Source: an uncultured Rothia sp.
Lineage (GTDB): Bacteria > Actinomycetota > Actinomycetes > Actinomycetales > Micrococcaceae
Assembly: GCA_946222285.1 (NCBI GenBank)
Contig: CAMIIP010000007.1
Location: forward strand, 1 to 64,000
DNA length: 64,000 nt
Direction: 5' to 3'
A program made the translations under genes and the position numbers. Every line of letters begins with the position of its first letter. Position 1 is the first letter of the stretch. Under the pieces are notes generated by a model that saw only the letters and a program-made list of their open reading frames with translations, was not told the DNA's origin and did no database searches. This document shows, one piece after another, positions 8,336-17,911 of the stretch.

Positions 8336-8728
8336 ATGAGCGGAGCAGATATTGCAGGGTTGATAGCAGCACTTGTTTTCGCCATTCTTGTGGCTCTTCT
8401 TGCCAAACCGATTCTTAAACTTACCGCCGTTTTCGAAGAGCTGATTGTGACTATTCGATCTCTCAACGGTGAAGCTACACCGCTGATTGGTGAACTGACT
8501 AAGACGGTTCAAACCACCAACACTCAGCTACAGAAGGTCGATGATATTACCAATAACGTTTCTGATGCGTCTGCTAACGTGTCTGCGCTCTCATCGTTGG
8601 TCAGCTCAACTGTGGGTCAGCCTCTTATCAAAGTTGCTTCTTTTTCTTACGGTCTTCGAAAAGCTATTAAAGGTGAAGGCGATCAGTCTCAGTTCACTCA
8701 CCAAGAAACGGGTGAATCCAACCGATGA
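8336..8728 (+). CDS. DUF948 membrane-anchored protein
   Basis: 130 residues: one N-terminal transmembrane segment (about residues 5-27, GLIAALVFAILVALLAKPIL) followed by a helical, Thr- and Asn-rich segment of DUF948 character (TIRSLNGEATPLIGELTKTV, repeated DDITNNVSDASANV). Function is unknown. ATG 8336 has GGAGAAGA upstream; an in-frame GTG at 8294 would add 14 residues without a ribosome binding site. It overlaps the next gene by four bases (ATGA) and both precede alaS, an arrangement conserved in Micrococcaceae. Confidence 0.85.
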   Translation: MSGADIAGLIAALVFAILVALLAKPILKLTAVFEELIVTIRSLNGEATPLIGELTKTVQTTNTQLQKVDDITNNVSDASANVSALSSLVSSTVGQPLIKVASFSYGLRKAIKGEGDQSQFTHQETGESNR

Positions 8729-9213
8729 GTTTCTTGAAGAAGATTGCATTAGTGGCTGGCGGAATCGCTACCGGCTACTTGTTTTCTCGAGTTAGCGGAA
8801 GTTCAAAAGATGCTGACTCATCTGCAAACGCTCTAGCTCGCAGGGAGCAGTTTTTTCTTCAGAAGAGATCAGAAGGAGAACGGGCAATGGCACATTTCTT
8901 TGATTCCCCGCTAGGGCATCAGATTCAGCCGCTGGTTTTGAAATCTTTTGCTTTCGCGGCTCGGGTTAAAAAAGGAATGGATGAGCGCGAAGCAGAACTA
9001 AAATCACGCCTGGAGAATCAAAAACGTAGTGAGCGCCCGGGCACTATGAATGGATGGGATTTACCAGAAAATAATAGATCTCATTTGGGAGAAGCTGAAG
9101 TCCTTGATGCTGATTTCTCTATAGCTTCAGAAACAGCGGGTAACGATTCCCTGCATAATACCCACCGCAGAGTAACCCGAGATCAAGAACTCGGTAAAGA
9201 TTTTTTCGCCTAA
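8725..9213 (+). CDS. Small membrane-associated hypothetical protein
   Basis: 162 residues with a short hydrophobic N-terminal stretch (ALVAGGIATGYLFSRV, about 7-22) and an otherwise charged, soluble body. It resembles the DUF6167-type proteins found between DUF948 genes and alaS in relatives, but that match is from memory of context and only tentative. The start ATG overlaps the DUF948 stop (ATGA), indicating translational coupling. No catalytic motif is seen. Confidence 0.75.
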   Translation: MSFLKKIALVAGGIATGYLFSRVSGSSKDADSSANALARREQFFLQKRSEGERAMAHFFDSPLGHQIQPLVLKSFAFAARVKKGMDEREAELKSRLENQKRSERPGTMNGWDLPENNRSHLGEAEVLDADFSIASETAGNDSLHNTHRRVTRDQELGKDFFA

Positions 9214-9274
9214 ACCGCGAATTTGTAGACCAAAACTTTTTGAAATTTTGTTATCACGTAAGGAAAATAAGCTC

Positions 9275-11962
9275 ATGCTTTCACAGGAAATCGCGAAACG
9301 CTGGATAGATTTCTTTGAGGAAAGAGGCTGTACCGCGGTGCCCTCTGCCTCTCTTGTATCCCATGAACCTGGCGCGATGTTCACCATTGCTGGCATGGTG
9401 CCTTTCATCCCTTACTTCCTCGGTCGAGAAACTCCTCCCTACTCTCGTGCTGCATCTGTTCAAAAATGTATTCGTACTCTAGATATTGATGAAGTGGGTA
9501 AAACTGCCCGTCACGGCACTTTTTTCCAGATGGCCGGTAACTTCTCCTTTGGTGATTACTTCAAAGAAACAGCTATTCCCTGGGCCTATGAGCTACTTAC
9601 TTCTTCCGTTGAAAAAGGCGGATTTGGGCTTGACGCTGAACGTCTCTGGGTCACTATTTACGAGGGCGATGAAGAAGCTTTCGATATTTGGACCAAAAAA
9701 GTTGGCTTCCCCGAAGAACGTATTCAGCGTATGGGCATGGCTGAGAACTATTGGTCCACGGGTCAACCTGGACCAGCTGGACCGGACTCCGAAATTTTCT
9801 ACGATCGCGGTACAGCTTACGGTAAAGAAGGCGGCCCTGCAGCGGACGACGACCGCTATATTGAAATTTGGAACCTGGTGTTCATGCAATATCAGCGTGG
9901 TGAAGGCACCGGTAAAGATTCTTTCGAAATTCTCGGCGACCTTCCCTCTAAAAACATTGATACCGGTCTAGGCGTTGAACGTTTAGCCATGCTTTTGCAG
10001 GGTGTAGAAAATTTCTATGAAACTGATCAGGTACGCCCTGTACTAGATGCTGCATCAAAGCTTTCGGGCAAAAAATATCACGGTTCTGAGTCTGCAAAAG
10101 ACGAGGGATACGAAGACGACGTTCGGATGCGTGTGGTAGCCGATCATATTCGTTCATCATTGATGCTTATTTCTGACGGCGTTTCCCCGTCTAACGAAGG
10201 TCGCGGCTATATTTTGCGTCGTCTCATGCGCCGCGCTATCCGCGCTATGCGTCTTTTGGGAGTAACTGACCCCTGCCTGCCTGTACTTTTCCCAGCATCT
10301 CGCGATGCGATGAAGGGCGCTTACCCAGAGGTCGCCGAGGATTTTGAGCGTATTTCCCGCATTGCCTACGCTGAAGAAAAAGCGTTCCTTCGTACTATCG
10401 AATCAGGTACAGAACGTTTAGAAGAAGCAGTAAAGCACGCAAAAGCAACCGGTCAATCGGTTGTTTCTGGCGAGGAAGCTTTCACGCTTCATGACACCTT
10501 CGGTTTTCCCATTGATCTCACGTTGGAAATGGCTGAAGAAGCCGGCGTGCAGGTTGACGAAGGCGCGTTCCGAGAGCTGATGAATGAACAACGTCACCGT
10601 GCACAAGCAGACGCGAAATCTAAAAAGGGATCATTTGCTGACCTTTCAGCCTTACGTCAATTAGCAGATGAACGGGGATCGGTTTTTACCGGTTACACCG
10701 AGCTGAAGACCGAGACCGTTTTGCGTGCCATTTTGGTAGACGGCGTGAGCGTTCCCGTAGCATCGGCTGGAGACAAGATTGAAATTGTGCTGGACGAAAC
10801 GCCTTTCTACGCTGAGGCTGGTGGTCAGGCAGCAGATACTGGTCTGGTTTCTGGTCACGGTTTCACCATCGATATTTCTGATGTCCAACAGCCTGTCAAG
10901 GGGTTATCTGTTCATCGAGGCATCGTTCGAGAAGGCGAAGTTACTAGTGGATCAGCTGTTGTTGCTCATGTAGATGAGCGACGCCGTCGTGACGGTGAAA
11001 AAGCTCACTCGGGTACCCACATTATCCACGCGGCTCTCCACCAGGTGCTGGGCAATGAAGCGACCCAGCGCGGATCTTTCAACAAAGAAGGCTACTTACG
11101 CTTTGACTTCGCCTGGAACGAAGGGCTTAGCGAAGCTGTACAGCGTGAAGTTGAAGAGGTCGCTAATACCGCTATTCGCGACAACTTCTCTACCATTACC
11201 CGAGAAATGCCCCTGGATGAAGCTAAAAAGCTAGGTGCCATGAGTCTTTTCGGTGAAAAGTACGGAGAAACCGTGCGCGTAGTTGAGATGGGTGGTGAGT
11301 TTTCTCGCGAGCTATGCGGCGGTACCCACGTTAATTCATCTGCGGAAATCGGTTCGCTCACCCTGCTTACTGAGCAATCAGTGGGTTCTGGCAATCGTCG
11401 TGTTGAAGCGCTAGTAGGTTTGGATTCCTTCAATCATCTTGCCGCAGAACGTACTCTCGTAAACCAACTCACCGGCATGTTGAAGGTGCAGTCTTCTGCT
11501 GAACTACCTGAAAAACTCACCCAGACTCTCAACAAGCTTAAATCTGCTGAAAAAGAATTAGAAAAACTTCGCAAAGAAAAGCTACAGGCAGAAGCTGGCA
11601 AACTGGTCGAATCGGCTGAAACTATTGGATCGGTTCGCGCACTTTTGCACAGCGCCGGTGAATTAAGCGCTAATGAAATTCGTGGATTAGCTCTTGACTT
11701 GCGGAACCGTTTGGGGCAAGAACCTGCTGTCGTTGCCGTTATCGGTGTCAATAATAATCGTCCTGTTATCCTTGTGGCCAGTAACGAAGGTGCTCGTGAA
11801 AAGGGCGTTAAAGCAGGTGCACTAGTTCGAACTGCAGCCGGTGTTCTCGGTGGTGGCGGCGGCGGTAAAGACGACGTCGCGCAGGGCGGTGGTCAGGACG
11901 TATCAAAGATTGATGATGCCTTCGCTGCTATCCGAGCTGCCCTAGCAGAGACAAATAAGTAG
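9275..11962 (+). CDS. alaS: Alanyl-tRNA synthetase
   Basis: Charges tRNA-Ala and edits Ser- and Gly-tRNA-Ala. At 895 residues it is full length. The class II catalytic core occupies about 1-430 (MFTIAGMVPFIPYFLG, ARHGTFFQMAGNFSFGDYF). The editing-domain zinc site is intact: H578-SGT-H582 and C681-GGT-H685. A coiled coil lies near 745-785, and the C-terminal DHHA1 domain carries the glycine-rich GGGGGGKDDVAQGGG. ATG 9275 is chosen with AAGGAAAA upstream; TTG 9248 is also open but adds residues without family match. ruvX begins three bases after the stop. Confidence 0.97.
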   Translation: MLSQEIAKRWIDFFEERGCTAVPSASLVSHEPGAMFTIAGMVPFIPYFLGRETPPYSRAASVQKCIRTLDIDEVGKTARHGTFFQMAGNFSFGDYFKETAIPWAYELLTSSVEKGGFGLDAERLWVTIYEGDEEAFDIWTKKVGFPEERIQRMGMAENYWSTGQPGPAGPDSEIFYDRGTAYGKEGGPAADDDRYIEIWNLVFMQYQRGEGTGKDSFEILGDLPSKNIDTGLGVERLAMLLQGVENFYETDQVRPVLDAASKLSGKKYHGSESAKDEGYEDDVRMRVVADHIRSSLMLISDGVSPSNEGRGYILRRLMRRAIRAMRLLGVTDPCLPVLFPASRDAMKGAYPEVAEDFERISRIAYAEEKAFLRTIESGTERLEEAVKHAKATGQSVVSGEEAFTLHDTFGFPIDLTLEMAEEAGVQVDEGAFRELMNEQRHRAQADAKSKKGSFADLSALRQLADERGSVFTGYTELKTETVLRAILVDGVSVPVASAGDKIEIVLDETPFYAEAGGQAADTGLVSGHGFTIDISDVQQPVKGLSVHRGIVREGEVTSGSAVVAHVDERRRRDGEKAHSGTHIIHAALHQVLGNEATQRGSFNKEGYLRFDFAWNEGLSEAVQREVEEVANTAIRDNFSTITREMPLDEAKKLGAMSLFGEKYGETVRVVEMGGEFSRELCGGTHVNSSAEIGSLTLLTEQSVGSGNRRVEALVGLDSFNHLAAERTLVNQLTGMLKVQSSAELPEKLTQTLNKLKSAEKELEKLRKEKLQAEAGKLVESAETIGSVRALLHSAGELSANEIRGLALDLRNRLGQEPAVVAVIGVNNNRPVILVASNEGAREKGVKAGALVRTAAGVLGGGGGGKDDVAQGGGQDVSKIDDAFAAIRAALAETNK

Positions 11963-11965
11963 TCC

Positions 11966-12520
11966 ATGACTTTTGAGCGTGGTAGAAGAATGGGAGTCGA
12001 CGTCGGGAACGCCCGCGTTGGTCTCTCAATCTGCGACCCTGATGGTATTTTAGCGACCCCACTGAAAACACTTCGCCGTGACCTTAAAAAGAACTCAGAT
12101 CGAAGAGTTCTGAGAAAATTAATTGAGGTCAACGAGATTCGTGAAGTTTTTGTGGGGTGGCCAAAGACCATGCGTGGAGGAGACAGTGCCTCAACTATGA
12201 TGGCAAAAGACTACGCTCAAGAATTAGCTCAAGAGCTGGCAGCCGATGGACACAACATCGCTGTGTGGTTGGTTGACGAACGGCTAACAACGGTAAGCGC
12301 TCATCGTTCTTTACATGAAGCAGGCGTGAGCACCAGAGATTTTAAAACAATGGTTGACCAGGTGGCTGCGGTAAACATATTGCAGTCTGCTGTAGATGCC
12401 CTTAAAGCTGACCAGAAGGTAGCCGGTTATCAGATTCGTAGTGACTCTGGCAGCCATGCCTCAGCTGATATTTCACGTGATCCTCACGGTGACGAACAAG
12501 ATACGGAGAACCCGAGTTGA
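11966..12520 (+). CDS. ruvX: Putative Holliday junction resolvase / pre-16S rRNA nuclease (YqgF)
   Basis: An RNase H-fold protein of the YqgF/RuvX family, implicated in maturation of the 16S rRNA 5' end and possibly in recombination. The acidic active-site residues appear in order: D12 in GVDVGNARVG, the glutamate of EVFVGWP (about 60), and the aspartate of LVDERLTT (about 103). It has 184 residues; the tail after about 150 is polar and variable. It is tightly packed: 3 bases after alaS and overlapping mltG by four bases. The order alaS-ruvX-mltG-aroE is a standard actinobacterial cluster. Confidence 0.93.
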   Translation: MTFERGRRMGVDVGNARVGLSICDPDGILATPLKTLRRDLKKNSDRRVLRKLIEVNEIREVFVGWPKTMRGGDSASTMMAKDYAQELAQELAADGHNIAVWLVDERLTTVSAHRSLHEAGVSTRDFKTMVDQVAAVNILQSAVDALKADQKVAGYQIRSDSGSHASADISRDPHGDEQDTENPS

Positions 12521-13734
12521 GAGATTCATCAAACTCGAGACATTCATCAAACCGACGCCAAAGTGAACCCGAAAACCTCAGGGTGCTATTGAATTCAAGA
12601 GAAGAAGATCAGCGTGAGGGCATCTTAGGGATTTCTGTAGAGCACGATGTGTATACCGATAGAGAGCGCCGCCGTATTAAAGCTCGACGTCGTAATACTT
12701 TACTCACGGCAATTCTGGTTTTTGGAGTAGCTCTGGTAGTGATTATTGCTGTTGTTGCTCCTCAACAAGAATGGTTTAAGCGTAAAGACTATCGCGGGGA
12801 TGGTAACGGAACGACCATTACCTACGTGGTGCCTGAAGGTGCTTCCAACGCCCAAATTGCTACCCAGCTTGAAGAAGACGGCGTGATTGCCGACGCCGGT
12901 CGTTTCCTCGAAAAATATAGTGATATGGGGCAGGGACAGTTTTTCCAGCCCGGTGAATATACTCTGCAAAAAGAGATGAGCTCTGAATCTGCTCTTAATA
13001 GTCTTTTGGATTTGGACACAGCAGATAAGAACTACGTTGCTATCGATCAGACCAAGCGTTCTACCGAAACATACGATGCTCTGGCTCAGGCTACAGGTAT
13101 CTCAGTAGCCGAGTTCAAAGCGTTCGATACCAAGCCTACGGAATTTGGTGTACCTTCAAAATTCCCCACGCTAGAGGGTTGGTTGCATCCGGGCGAATAC
13201 TATTTCGATAAGGATGCTACCGCGCAGGAGATTTTGCAGACGCTGGTTGATAAGACATCCGCGGAGCTGAAAGCTGAAGGGGTAGAAGGCGATGAACAAA
13301 TTTTCCATGTGTTGACTGTTGCATCCATCCTTGAATTTGAAGGTTTGGAAAAAGACTATTCGGCGATTGCCGGCGCTATCGAAAATCGTATGAATAATCC
13401 CCATGGCGAGACCAGCGGCTACATTCAGTCAGATGCTACCGTAGCTTATGGTCTGGGTAAGAAAACTTTCCAGATTTCCACGGAACAGAAGAACGACGCT
13501 TCGAATAAGTACAATACTTTCTATTACAAGGGCTTGCCTGTTGGTCCTATTGGATCGCCGGCGAACGCAGCCATTCGAGCTGCAGCTCACCCCGAAAATA
13601 ATAACTATTATTTCTGGGTTACGGTGAATACTGTTACCGGTGAAACTAAGTTTGCTGAGACGTACGAAGAACACCTCAAAAACGTAGAAGAATACGATCA
13701 TTGGTGCTCGGAAAACGAAGGCAAGTGTGCCTAA
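12517..13734 (+). CDS. mltG: Endolytic murein transglycosylase
   Basis: A membrane-anchored lytic transglycosylase that cleaves nascent glycan strands. A charged cytoplasmic N-tail of 60 residues is followed by one transmembrane helix (about 61-81) and the extracytoplasmic YceG/MltG domain. The predicted catalytic glutamate is E273 in VASILEFEG (E. coli IVEKE), followed by YIQSDATVAYGLG and GLPVGPIGSPANAAIRAA. It has 405 residues. The start is TTG 12517, overlapping the ruvX stop, with CGGAG nine bases upstream; no better start is present. Confidence 0.94.
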   Translation: MRDSSNSRHSSNRRQSEPENLRVLLNSREEDQREGILGISVEHDVYTDRERRRIKARRRNTLLTAILVFGVALVVIIAVVAPQQEWFKRKDYRGDGNGTTITYVVPEGASNAQIATQLEEDGVIADAGRFLEKYSDMGQGQFFQPGEYTLQKEMSSESALNSLLDLDTADKNYVAIDQTKRSTETYDALAQATGISVAEFKAFDTKPTEFGVPSKFPTLEGWLHPGEYYFDKDATAQEILQTLVDKTSAELKAEGVEGDEQIFHVLTVASILEFEGLEKDYSAIAGAIENRMNNPHGETSGYIQSDATVAYGLGKKTFQISTEQKNDASNKYNTFYYKGLPVGPIGSPANAAIRAAAHPENNNYYFWVTVNTVTGETKFAETYEEHLKNVEEYDHWCSENEGKCA

Positions 13735-14677
13735 TCAGAAGGGCTTAGAAGAGGGAAGGAAAGCGTTTGTTCTAGGGCATCCTATTGAACATTCGCTTTC
13801 CCCTGCCCTTCACCAGAGCGCCTATAATTTTTTAGGGCTTTCTCTGAACTATCAGAGGTTAGACACTCGGGTGAGTGATTTACCCCAGCGATTCGGTGAT
13901 AACGTTACTCGGCATAAAATCGTGGGATATTCAGTGACTATGCCGCTGAAAGGTGCCATTTGTGATTTTATTGATCGAGTAGGGGAGTTCGCTGGGGCAG
14001 TAGGCGCTGTCAATACCGTGTATTGGCGTTGCTCGGGAGAACGCGTTGAGTCGTGGGGCCATAACACCGATGTAGCCGGAATAGTAAAAGCACTCGAATA
14101 TTCAGGAGCGCCCCAAAAACCCCGTCTGTCAGCTGCTGTTCTTGGGGGCGGAAATACCGCGGCGTCGGCTCTGGTAGCTCTAAAAATCTTGGGGGCTGCA
14201 TCTGTTGATCTCTTTATGCGCAATCCCCAAAAAGCTCAAAGCCTTCTGCCTGTGGCACAAGCTACCGGGTTGAATGTAAGAATCAATCTACTTGATAGTT
14301 TCGCGGATTCTTACGCAGCTTATGATTCGGTTATTTCTTCTCTTCCTGCTGGTGCCGCAGATATGCTTCTTCAGAAGGCTCAAACACCTACTGTAGGTTC
14401 TTTGCTTGATGTAGCTTATGATCCTTGGCCTTCTGATCTAGCTCGGATATGGAAAAATTTGGGGGGGAGTGTTGTTTCTGGTAAAGATATGTTGCTCTAT
14501 CAGGCCGTTGATCAAATCAAACTTTTTCTCGGTGTAAACCCCTCTGACAAATTTTCGAGAGAACTGGAGATGGTCAATACGATGTGTCGAGCCATCGGAC
14601 TAGAAGAACGGCAGAAGCTCTCCACTTTTTCTATAGACCCACATGTTTCTATCGCTTCTTTCTCATCTGCTCACTAA
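13727..14677 (+). CDS. aroE: Shikimate dehydrogenase
   Basis: Reduces 3-dehydroshikimate to shikimate with NADPH. The substrate loop SLSP (23-26), the catalytic lysine K75 in SVTMPLKG (where many enzymes have NVTxPxK), the aspartate of GHNTDVAG, and the dinucleotide fold GGGNTAASALVAL are present. It is 316 residues long, slightly above average because of a 30-residue C-terminal tail. GTG 13727 overlaps the mltG stop by eight bases. It is separated from aroC by 95 bases that contain no clear terminator. Confidence 0.93.
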   Translation: MPNQKGLEEGRKAFVLGHPIEHSLSPALHQSAYNFLGLSLNYQRLDTRVSDLPQRFGDNVTRHKIVGYSVTMPLKGAICDFIDRVGEFAGAVGAVNTVYWRCSGERVESWGHNTDVAGIVKALEYSGAPQKPRLSAAVLGGGNTAASALVALKILGAASVDLFMRNPQKAQSLLPVAQATGLNVRINLLDSFADSYAAYDSVISSLPAGAADMLLQKAQTPTVGSLLDVAYDPWPSDLARIWKNLGGSVVSGKDMLLYQAVDQIKLFLGVNPSDKFSRELEMVNTMCRAIGLEERQKLSTFSIDPHVSIASFSSAH

Positions 14678-14772
14678 CTGATTTAAAGTTTAGTTTTAAA
14701 GGAAATGTTTGTAGGCTAATGAGAAGCACAGTGCTAACCCACTAGGTATTTTTAGATAGAAGGATAAAACTC

Positions 14773-15987
14773 ATGTTGCGATGGCTAACATCTGGCGAAT
14801 CACACGGTGAGGCGCTGGTCGGCATTATTGAAGGTGTACCGGCGAGAGTCGAACTCACCTCACAAATGGTTCGAGATGCTTTAGCTCGTCGTCGCTTGGG
14901 ATATGGCCGCGGGGCACGTATGAAGTTTGAAGAAGACAAAGTACGCATCCTCGGCGGTGTTCGGCACGGTAAAACTATGGGCGGTCCTATCGCGCTTGAA
15001 ATTGCAAATACTGAGTGGCCTAAATGGGTTGATGTAATGAGCTCAGACCCGGTAGATCCAGAGGTTCTTGAAGGGCGTGCCCGCAATGCAGCTCTGACCA
15101 GGCCACGTCCTGGTCACGCTGATTTCACCGGTATGCAAAAATACGGTTTTGCTGAAGCTCGACCGGTACTTGAGCGAGCTTCAGCTCGTGAAACTGCAAC
15201 CCGTGTAGCTTTGGGCGTAGTTGCAGCACAGATTCTTAAAGCTTTGGGAATCGCCCTGGTCAGTCATACGACTGCTATTGCTGATGTCGCTACGCCACTA
15301 GAGGCTAAACGACCGGCTCCTGTTGATGTGGATGTTTTAGATGCTGATCCGCTTCGTTGCTTTGATCAGAAAACTTCGGCGGCGATGGTTGAGGTTATAG
15401 ACAAGGCGCATAAGGACGGCGAAACCTTGGGCGGTGTCGTGGAGGTTTTGGCTTACGGTCTTCCTCCTGGACTGGGATCTTACGTACACTGGGATCGCCG
15501 TTTAGATGCTCGTTTAGCTTCAGCGCTGATGGGTATTCAAGCTATCAAAGGTGTCGAAATTGGTGATGGGTTTTTGACTGCCGCTCGTCCTGGCACCCTA
15601 GCCCACGACGAAATTTCACGAGGACAGAGCGGGGCTACCCGTGATTCTAATCGTGCAGGTGGCATCGAGGGTGGCATGTCTATCGGCGATTTATTGCGGG
15701 TACGCGCTGCTATGAAGCCTATTGCTACCGTTCCTAAGGCGCTAAAAACTATTGATACTTCTACTGGAGAAGAAGCCCGCGCGCATCATCAGCGTTCAGA
15801 TGTGTGTGCGGTACCTGCTGCTGGCGTTGTTGCAGAAGCAATGGTCGCTTTAGTATTAGCAGATTCTGCAGTAGAGAAGTTCGGTGGGGACTCGATTTCT
15901 GAGACTCGGCGCAATATGGATTCTTATTTGGAATCTATCCCCGATGAACTTGCCTGGCAATCAAACATTGCCGGCTGGGAAAGTTAA
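14773..15987 (+). CDS. aroC: Chorismate synthase
   Basis: Forms chorismate from EPSP using reduced FMN, the last shikimate step. It has 404 residues. The start MLRWLTSGESHGEALVGII carries the catalytic H11, and the family signatures RPGHADFTGMQKYGF, ARETATRVALGV and the second His in GESRGR-like position of the C-terminus (RRNMDSY after AHHQRSDVCAVPAAGVVAEA) are visible. ATG 14773 has AGAAGGA upstream. aroK starts seven bases after the stop and aroB overlaps aroK, so aroC-aroK-aroB form one operon. No aroQ or aroD lies in the cluster. Confidence 0.96.
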   Translation: MLRWLTSGESHGEALVGIIEGVPARVELTSQMVRDALARRRLGYGRGARMKFEEDKVRILGGVRHGKTMGGPIALEIANTEWPKWVDVMSSDPVDPEVLEGRARNAALTRPRPGHADFTGMQKYGFAEARPVLERASARETATRVALGVVAAQILKALGIALVSHTTAIADVATPLEAKRPAPVDVDVLDADPLRCFDQKTSAAMVEVIDKAHKDGETLGGVVEVLAYGLPPGLGSYVHWDRRLDARLASALMGIQAIKGVEIGDGFLTAARPGTLAHDEISRGQSGATRDSNRAGGIEGGMSIGDLLRVRAAMKPIATVPKALKTIDTSTGEEARAHHQRSDVCAVPAAGVVAEAMVALVLADSAVEKFGGDSISETRRNMDSYLESIPDELAWQSNIAGWES

Positions 15988-15994
15988 AAAGCTT

Positions 15995-16630
15995 ATGCCC
16001 GAAATTGCTCACGGGCATTCTAAAAGCCCCAGTGAGCTTCCCGATCCTCAACAAGTACGGGAAGTTCAAGAAGATTTCTTAGAGAGAAAACGGCCACTGG
16101 TGATCATCGGTCCGATGGCTGCGGGTAAGTCATATATTGGTACTCATCTTGCCCGATTTTATGGTTTTCCCTTTGTCGATTCAGATCAGCTTATTGTCGA
16201 ACGCTATGGAGCCGTCTCTGAAATTTTTGCTGAGTGTGGAGAAGCCTTTTTTCGGCAAGCTGAATATGAAGTTATTGCTGAGGTGCTGAGCTCTCCCCAA
16301 TATAGAAACTGTATATTTTCTCTGGGCGGGGGAGCGCCACTATCGGAGAAGGTGGCTCAACTATTACAGAATGAGAGCGTTGTCTATATCAGGGTCGATG
16401 CCGAAACGGTTCGCCCGCGCATCGAAAATAATAAGACAAGACCGCTTCTCCAGCCCAACCCTGTTGAGAAGTGGACCGAAATTTTTGATCAACGTCATCT
16501 GCGCTATGAAGAGCTCGCTACATATACCCTGGATGCTCGCGGTGGGCGGAGTATTACAGAGATGACGTCTGAATTGCACAATTACATTCAACGAATACGT
16601 TCAACGGAGAGTGAGCCAAGGTATGAGTGA
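15995..16630 (+). CDS. aroK: Shikimate kinase
   Basis: Phosphorylates shikimate at O3 using ATP. The P-loop is GPMAAGKS at 39-46 (most enzymes read GxMGxGKS, so one glycine is alanine). Also visible are VDSDQLIVERYG with the substrate aspartate near 67, FRQAEYEV with the substrate arginine, SLGGGAPL, and NKTRPLL of the lid. The 211-residue length includes a roughly 33-residue polar N-terminal extension. ATG 15995 is chosen, eight bases after aroC; the frame is open upstream inside aroC without family match. Confidence 0.93.
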   Translation: MPEIAHGHSKSPSELPDPQQVREVQEDFLERKRPLVIIGPMAAGKSYIGTHLARFYGFPFVDSDQLIVERYGAVSEIFAECGEAFFRQAEYEVIAEVLSSPQYRNCIFSLGGGAPLSEKVAQLLQNESVVYIRVDAETVRPRIENNKTRPLLQPNPVEKWTEIFDQRHLRYEELATYTLDARGGRSITEMTSELHNYIQRIRSTESEPRYE

Positions 16631-17720
16631 AAACACTGAGCCAACCAGAATAGCTGTTACCGGTAATCAGCCCTCTGAAAATTACGAGGTAGTGGTGGGG
16701 GATAATCTTTTGCCGTTGCTACCTGACTTACTGGGACACCGCACCCAGAAAATTCTAGTGATTCACCCTCGTGCGCTTCGTTCAACGGGTGAGCTAGTTA
16801 TGCAAGAGCTACGTACTGCAGGCTTTGAATCTTTCAGCGCAGAAATCCCCGACGCTGAAGAAGGTAAACATCTACAGGTTGCAGGGTTTTGCTGGCAAGT
16901 ACTCGGTCAAAATGATTTCACTCGAACTGATGCGGTAATTTCTGTGGGCGGCGGCGCTGTCAGCGATCTTGCTGGCTTTGTAGCCTCTACCTGGCTGCGC
17001 GGTGTCAGCGTGATTCATTTTCCCACTACACTTTTGGGAATGGTGGACGCCGCAGTGGGCGGTAAGACAGGCATCAACACTGCTGAAGGCAAAAATTTGG
17101 TAGGAACTTTTTATCCGCCCAAGGCTGTTCTCTGTGAAATTGGTACTCTGCGTACTCTGCCCGAAAATGAATTATTAACGGGTATGGCTGAGGTTATTAA
17201 GTGCGGTTTTATTGCTGATCCCGAAATTCTTGATTTGATTGAAAGTAATCCTGAGAAGATTAGAGACTCTCAATCTTCCGTTGTTCGAGAACTTATTGAG
17301 CGTTCTATTCGTGTAAAAGCTGAGATTGTTTCTGAAGATTTTAAAGAATCTGGACGTAGGGAATTTTTAAATTATGGTCATACTTTAGGCCATGCGATTG
17401 AACACGCTGAGCGTTACCAATGGCGTCATGGTGCGGCGGTTGCTGTTGGGCTGGTTTATGCCGCTGAGCTAGGGCTAGCGGCAGGCTATCTCACTGAAGA
17501 GATAGTTGACCGCACCAGATCTATCTGTCAATCTTTAAATTTGCCCGTCACCTATCCCGGAGAAAAATGGGCTGGGCTTTTAGAGACGATGCGCAGAGAT
17601 AAAAAAACTCGGGGTAATATGTTGCGTTTTGTAGTGCTTGAAGGGTTAGCAAAACCTCGAATATATGAGGTACCCGACGAATCTATTCTCTTTGCAACCT
17701 ACCAGGAGATAGTAGACTAA
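16623..17720 (+). CDS. aroB: 3-dehydroquinate synthase
   Basis: NAD- and zinc-dependent enzyme converting DAHP to 3-dehydroquinate, the second shikimate step. Family features: ISVGGGAVSDLAGFVASTW, FPTTLLGMVDAAVGGKTGIN, the metal ligands in EVIKCGFI, YGHTLGHAIEH and WRHGAAVAVGL. It has about 365 residues. The start is uncertain: ATG 16623 overlaps the aroK stop by eight bases, while GTG 16611 lies right after GGAGA. Either way it is translationally coupled to aroK. It is followed by 228 bases with the efp promoter and leader. Confidence 0.95.
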   Translation: MSENTEPTRIAVTGNQPSENYEVVVGDNLLPLLPDLLGHRTQKILVIHPRALRSTGELVMQELRTAGFESFSAEIPDAEEGKHLQVAGFCWQVLGQNDFTRTDAVISVGGGAVSDLAGFVASTWLRGVSVIHFPTTLLGMVDAAVGGKTGINTAEGKNLVGTFYPPKAVLCEIGTLRTLPENELLTGMAEVIKCGFIADPEILDLIESNPEKIRDSQSSVVRELIERSIRVKAEIVSEDFKESGRREFLNYGHTLGHAIEHAERYQWRHGAAVAVGLVYAAELGLAAGYLTEEIVDRTRSICQSLNLPVTYPGEKWAGLLETMRRDKKTRGNMLRFVVLEGLAKPRIYEVPDESILFATYQEIVD

Positions 17721-17759
17721 GTTACAATAGCTAAGAATCTATCGTGATATTTGAAAATC

Positions 17760-17765
17760 TATAAT
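17760..17765 (+). promoter_or_regulatory. Candidate efp promoter (-10 TATAAT)
   Basis: A perfect TATAAT hexamer 40 bases past aroB. No convincing -35 hexamer is present at 17-bp spacing. If used, transcription would begin near 17772 and leave an efp leader of about 177 bases. Confidence 0.45.
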
Positions 17766-17792
17766 GAGGATTATTCATAAGTTGTACTTAGC

Positions 17793-17911
17793 CAGACGGG
17801 AGCAGTGGAGGCAACCTGAACAGATCGGGTATGAATCCTCTGTGTTCTCTAGCGAACCAGGCGAGAAGAACGCTTGCTATCGCTACTCCTGTCTGAGGGT
17901 AAAACTACCCT
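17793..17911 (+). promoter_or_regulatory. Structured RNA leader of efp, family not recognised
   Basis: A long-range closing stem pairs CAGACGGGAG (17793-17802) with CTCCTGTCTG (17886-17895), ten pairs with one G-U. Inside are TAGCGA 17850-17855 with TCGCTA 17880-17885 (perfect), a nested GCGAG 17861-17865 with CTTGC 17873-17877, and a weaker GAACAGA 17818-17824 with TCT/GTTC 17839-17847. Just outside, GGGTA-AAAC-TACCC forms a small hairpin (about 17897-17910). This multi-branched design resembles a riboswitch or protein-binding leader. It does not match a class I know. Confidence 0.55.
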
